NCBI GenBank assembly: GCA_030452025.1
Contig: JAKDNC010000205.1
Location: 1-6,585 of the forward strand
Source: Nocardioides sp.
GTDB lineage: Bacteria > Actinomycetota > Actinomycetes > Propionibacteriales > Nocardioidaceae
Direction: 5' to 3'
Length of the DNA: 6,585 nucleotides
This document shows positions 6,020 through 6,585 of this stretch, one piece after another. Made by a program: the position numbers and the translations under genes. A model generated the notes under the pieces. The model was not told the DNA's origin and searched no databases. It was given only the letters and a program-made list of their open reading frames with translations. How positions within the stretch are numbered: position 1 is the first letter of the stretch; each line of letters opens with the position of its first letter.

Positions 6020-6585
6020 GACTTGGCCTTCCTTCCCCCGCCGCTGCTGCCGGCGAAGCATTGTGCGATGTCGAGCCACGTGTCCGCGTCGGCGCCGAGC
6101 GCCACCAGGCCGGTGTCGTCGCGATGGATCCGCTGGGTGGCGAGCATGCAGAAGTCGAGCGCCGATCCGGTGAGTCGCTGGGCGGCGTCCTCGGGGCCCC
6201 AGGCCCACTGCTCGCCCGACGGCGCGACCAGCTCGATCCGGAACTCGTCGGCCGGAGGCTCGAGCCCCTGCACTCCGAAGGCGAAGTTCCGGGTCCGGAC
6301 AGCGATGTGGGCCACGTGGCGGATCCGGTCGGTGGCTTCCACGCGGACACCGAGGGCGTCGTACACGTCGAGTCCGTGCGCCCAGGTCTCCATGAAGCGG
6401 GCGGTGGCCATCGACGTCGGCGACATGGGCGGTCCGAACCAGGGCATCTTCGCTCCCTGGGGCACCCCTCGCAGGGCATCGGCCAGCGACCTGCGGCCGG
6501 AGCGCCACCGTCCGAGCAGGGCAGGTGCACCGACCTGGGCCCCTTTCAGAGCAGCGGTGTCGACGGCGTGTTCAGGGTCCGCCAT
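6016..6585 (-). CDS. TIGR03084-family putative metal-binding protein (DinB/maleylpyruvate-isomerase-like), N-terminus cut by window edge
   Basis: This actinobacterial family of unknown function is related to DinB-like four-helix proteins, which include mycothiol-dependent maleylpyruvate isomerase. The visible 189 residues contain the family core KMPWFGPPMSPTSMATARFM (46-65), then ETWAHGLDV (66-74), VRTRNFAF (96-103), the tail block WAWGPEDAAQRLTGSALDFC (127-146) and a final TWLDIAQCFAG (169-179). E66-x3-H70 has the spacing of the Glu/His metal ligands of maleylpyruvate isomerase; the third ligand, a histidine nearer the N-terminus, would lie outside the window. The right edge falls exactly on an ATG (6585-6583), but family members run about 250-270 residues. 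The segment from ADPEHAVD onward looks like the middle of such a protein, so roughly 70 N-terminal residues are probably missing. The stop overlaps the AtuA start (ATGA). A thiol-transfer, isomerase or metal-dependent role in the pathway is plausible but unproven. The identity as TIGR03084 is by recognition of these motifs, not by a search. Confidence 0.88.
   Translation of the reverse strand: MADPEHAVDTAALKGAQVGAPALLGRWRSGRRSLADALRGVPQGAKMPWFGPPMSPTSMATARFMETWAHGLDVYDALGVRVEATDRIRHVAHIAVRTRNFAFGVQGLEPPADEFRIELVAPSGEQWAWGPEDAAQRLTGSALDFCMLATQRIHRDDTGLVALGADADTWLDIAQCFAGSSGGGRKAKS
6027..6036 (-). promoter_or_regulatory. Ribosome binding site of the AtuA-family gene
   Basis: On the minus strand this reads GGAAGGAAGG, with the nearest GGAAGG 7 bases before the ATG at 6019. 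It lies inside the last codons of the TIGR03084 gene (GGRKAKS). It decides the start against the much longer in-frame extension toward 6508, which would overlap the TIGR03084 gene heavily. Confidence 0.75.

Noticed and set aside
6020..6508. N-terminal extension of the AtuA-family frame by 163 residues
   Set aside because: The extension is Arg/Pro/Gly-rich, overlaps the TIGR03084 gene along its length, and precedes the first conserved block. The ATG at 6019 has a good ribosome site and an ATGA overlap.
1..6585. Promoters, terminators, RNA genes, repeats or mobile elements
   Set aside because: There is effectively no noncoding space (5 bases in total). I found no tRNA-like fold, direct repeat array, inverted repeat ends or transposase motif. 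GC-rich palindromes such as CCTCGAGG occur within coding sequence and look incidental.

Overview
The window is a single block of minus-strand genes in very GC-rich DNA with strong G/C preference at third codon positions. It has GTG starts, almost no intergenic space, and a TIGR03084/DinB-type protein of the sort common in mycothiol-producing bacteria. Together these point to an actinobacterium (a Nocardioides-, Mycobacterium- or Rhodococcus-like genome). This is inferred from gene content and base use; no rRNA or other taxonomic marker is present.

In transcription order (right to left) there are five genes: (1) the C-terminal part of a TIGR03084-family putative metal-binding protein, 6585-6016; (2) an AtuA-family (acyclic terpene utilization, DUF1446) protein with both its large N-terminal domain and its small C-terminal domain, 6019-4301; (3) an acyl-CoA dehydrogenase of isovaleryl-CoA-dehydrogenase-like active-site type, 4304-3165; (4) the carboxyltransferase (beta) subunit of a methylcrotonyl/geranyl-CoA-type acyl-CoA carboxylase, 3168-1591; (5) the biotin carboxylase (alpha) subunit of the same enzyme, from 1585 off the left edge. 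Three of the four junctions are 4-base stop/start overlaps (ATGA, GTGA, ATGA) and the fourth is a 5-base gap, so this is almost certainly one translationally coupled operon. Neither its promoter nor its terminator lies in the window. No stretch of 300 bases is without a gene, and I see no RNA genes, mobile elements, CRISPR arrays or notable repeats.

The genes fit a CoA-thioester catabolic pathway for a branched (3-methyl or isoprenoid-like) acid. The dehydrogenase would introduce the 2,3 double bond, and the biotin-dependent carboxylase would carboxylate the methyl group of the resulting 3-methyl-enoyl-CoA. A hydratase and a lyase, not seen here, would finish the job. The same logic underlies leucine (Liu) and citronellol/geraniol (Atu) degradation in Pseudomonas. 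The AtuA-family gene favours the terpenoid-like version over plain leucine catabolism, but the true substrate cannot be read from sequence. The arrangement also resembles, from memory, the mycobacterial accA2/accD2/fadE13/Rv0976c locus, whose substrate I do not know to be established. The system is therefore a recognisable conserved cassette rather than something wholly new. Its undescribed parts are the roles of the AtuA-family and TIGR03084 proteins and the identity of the substrate.
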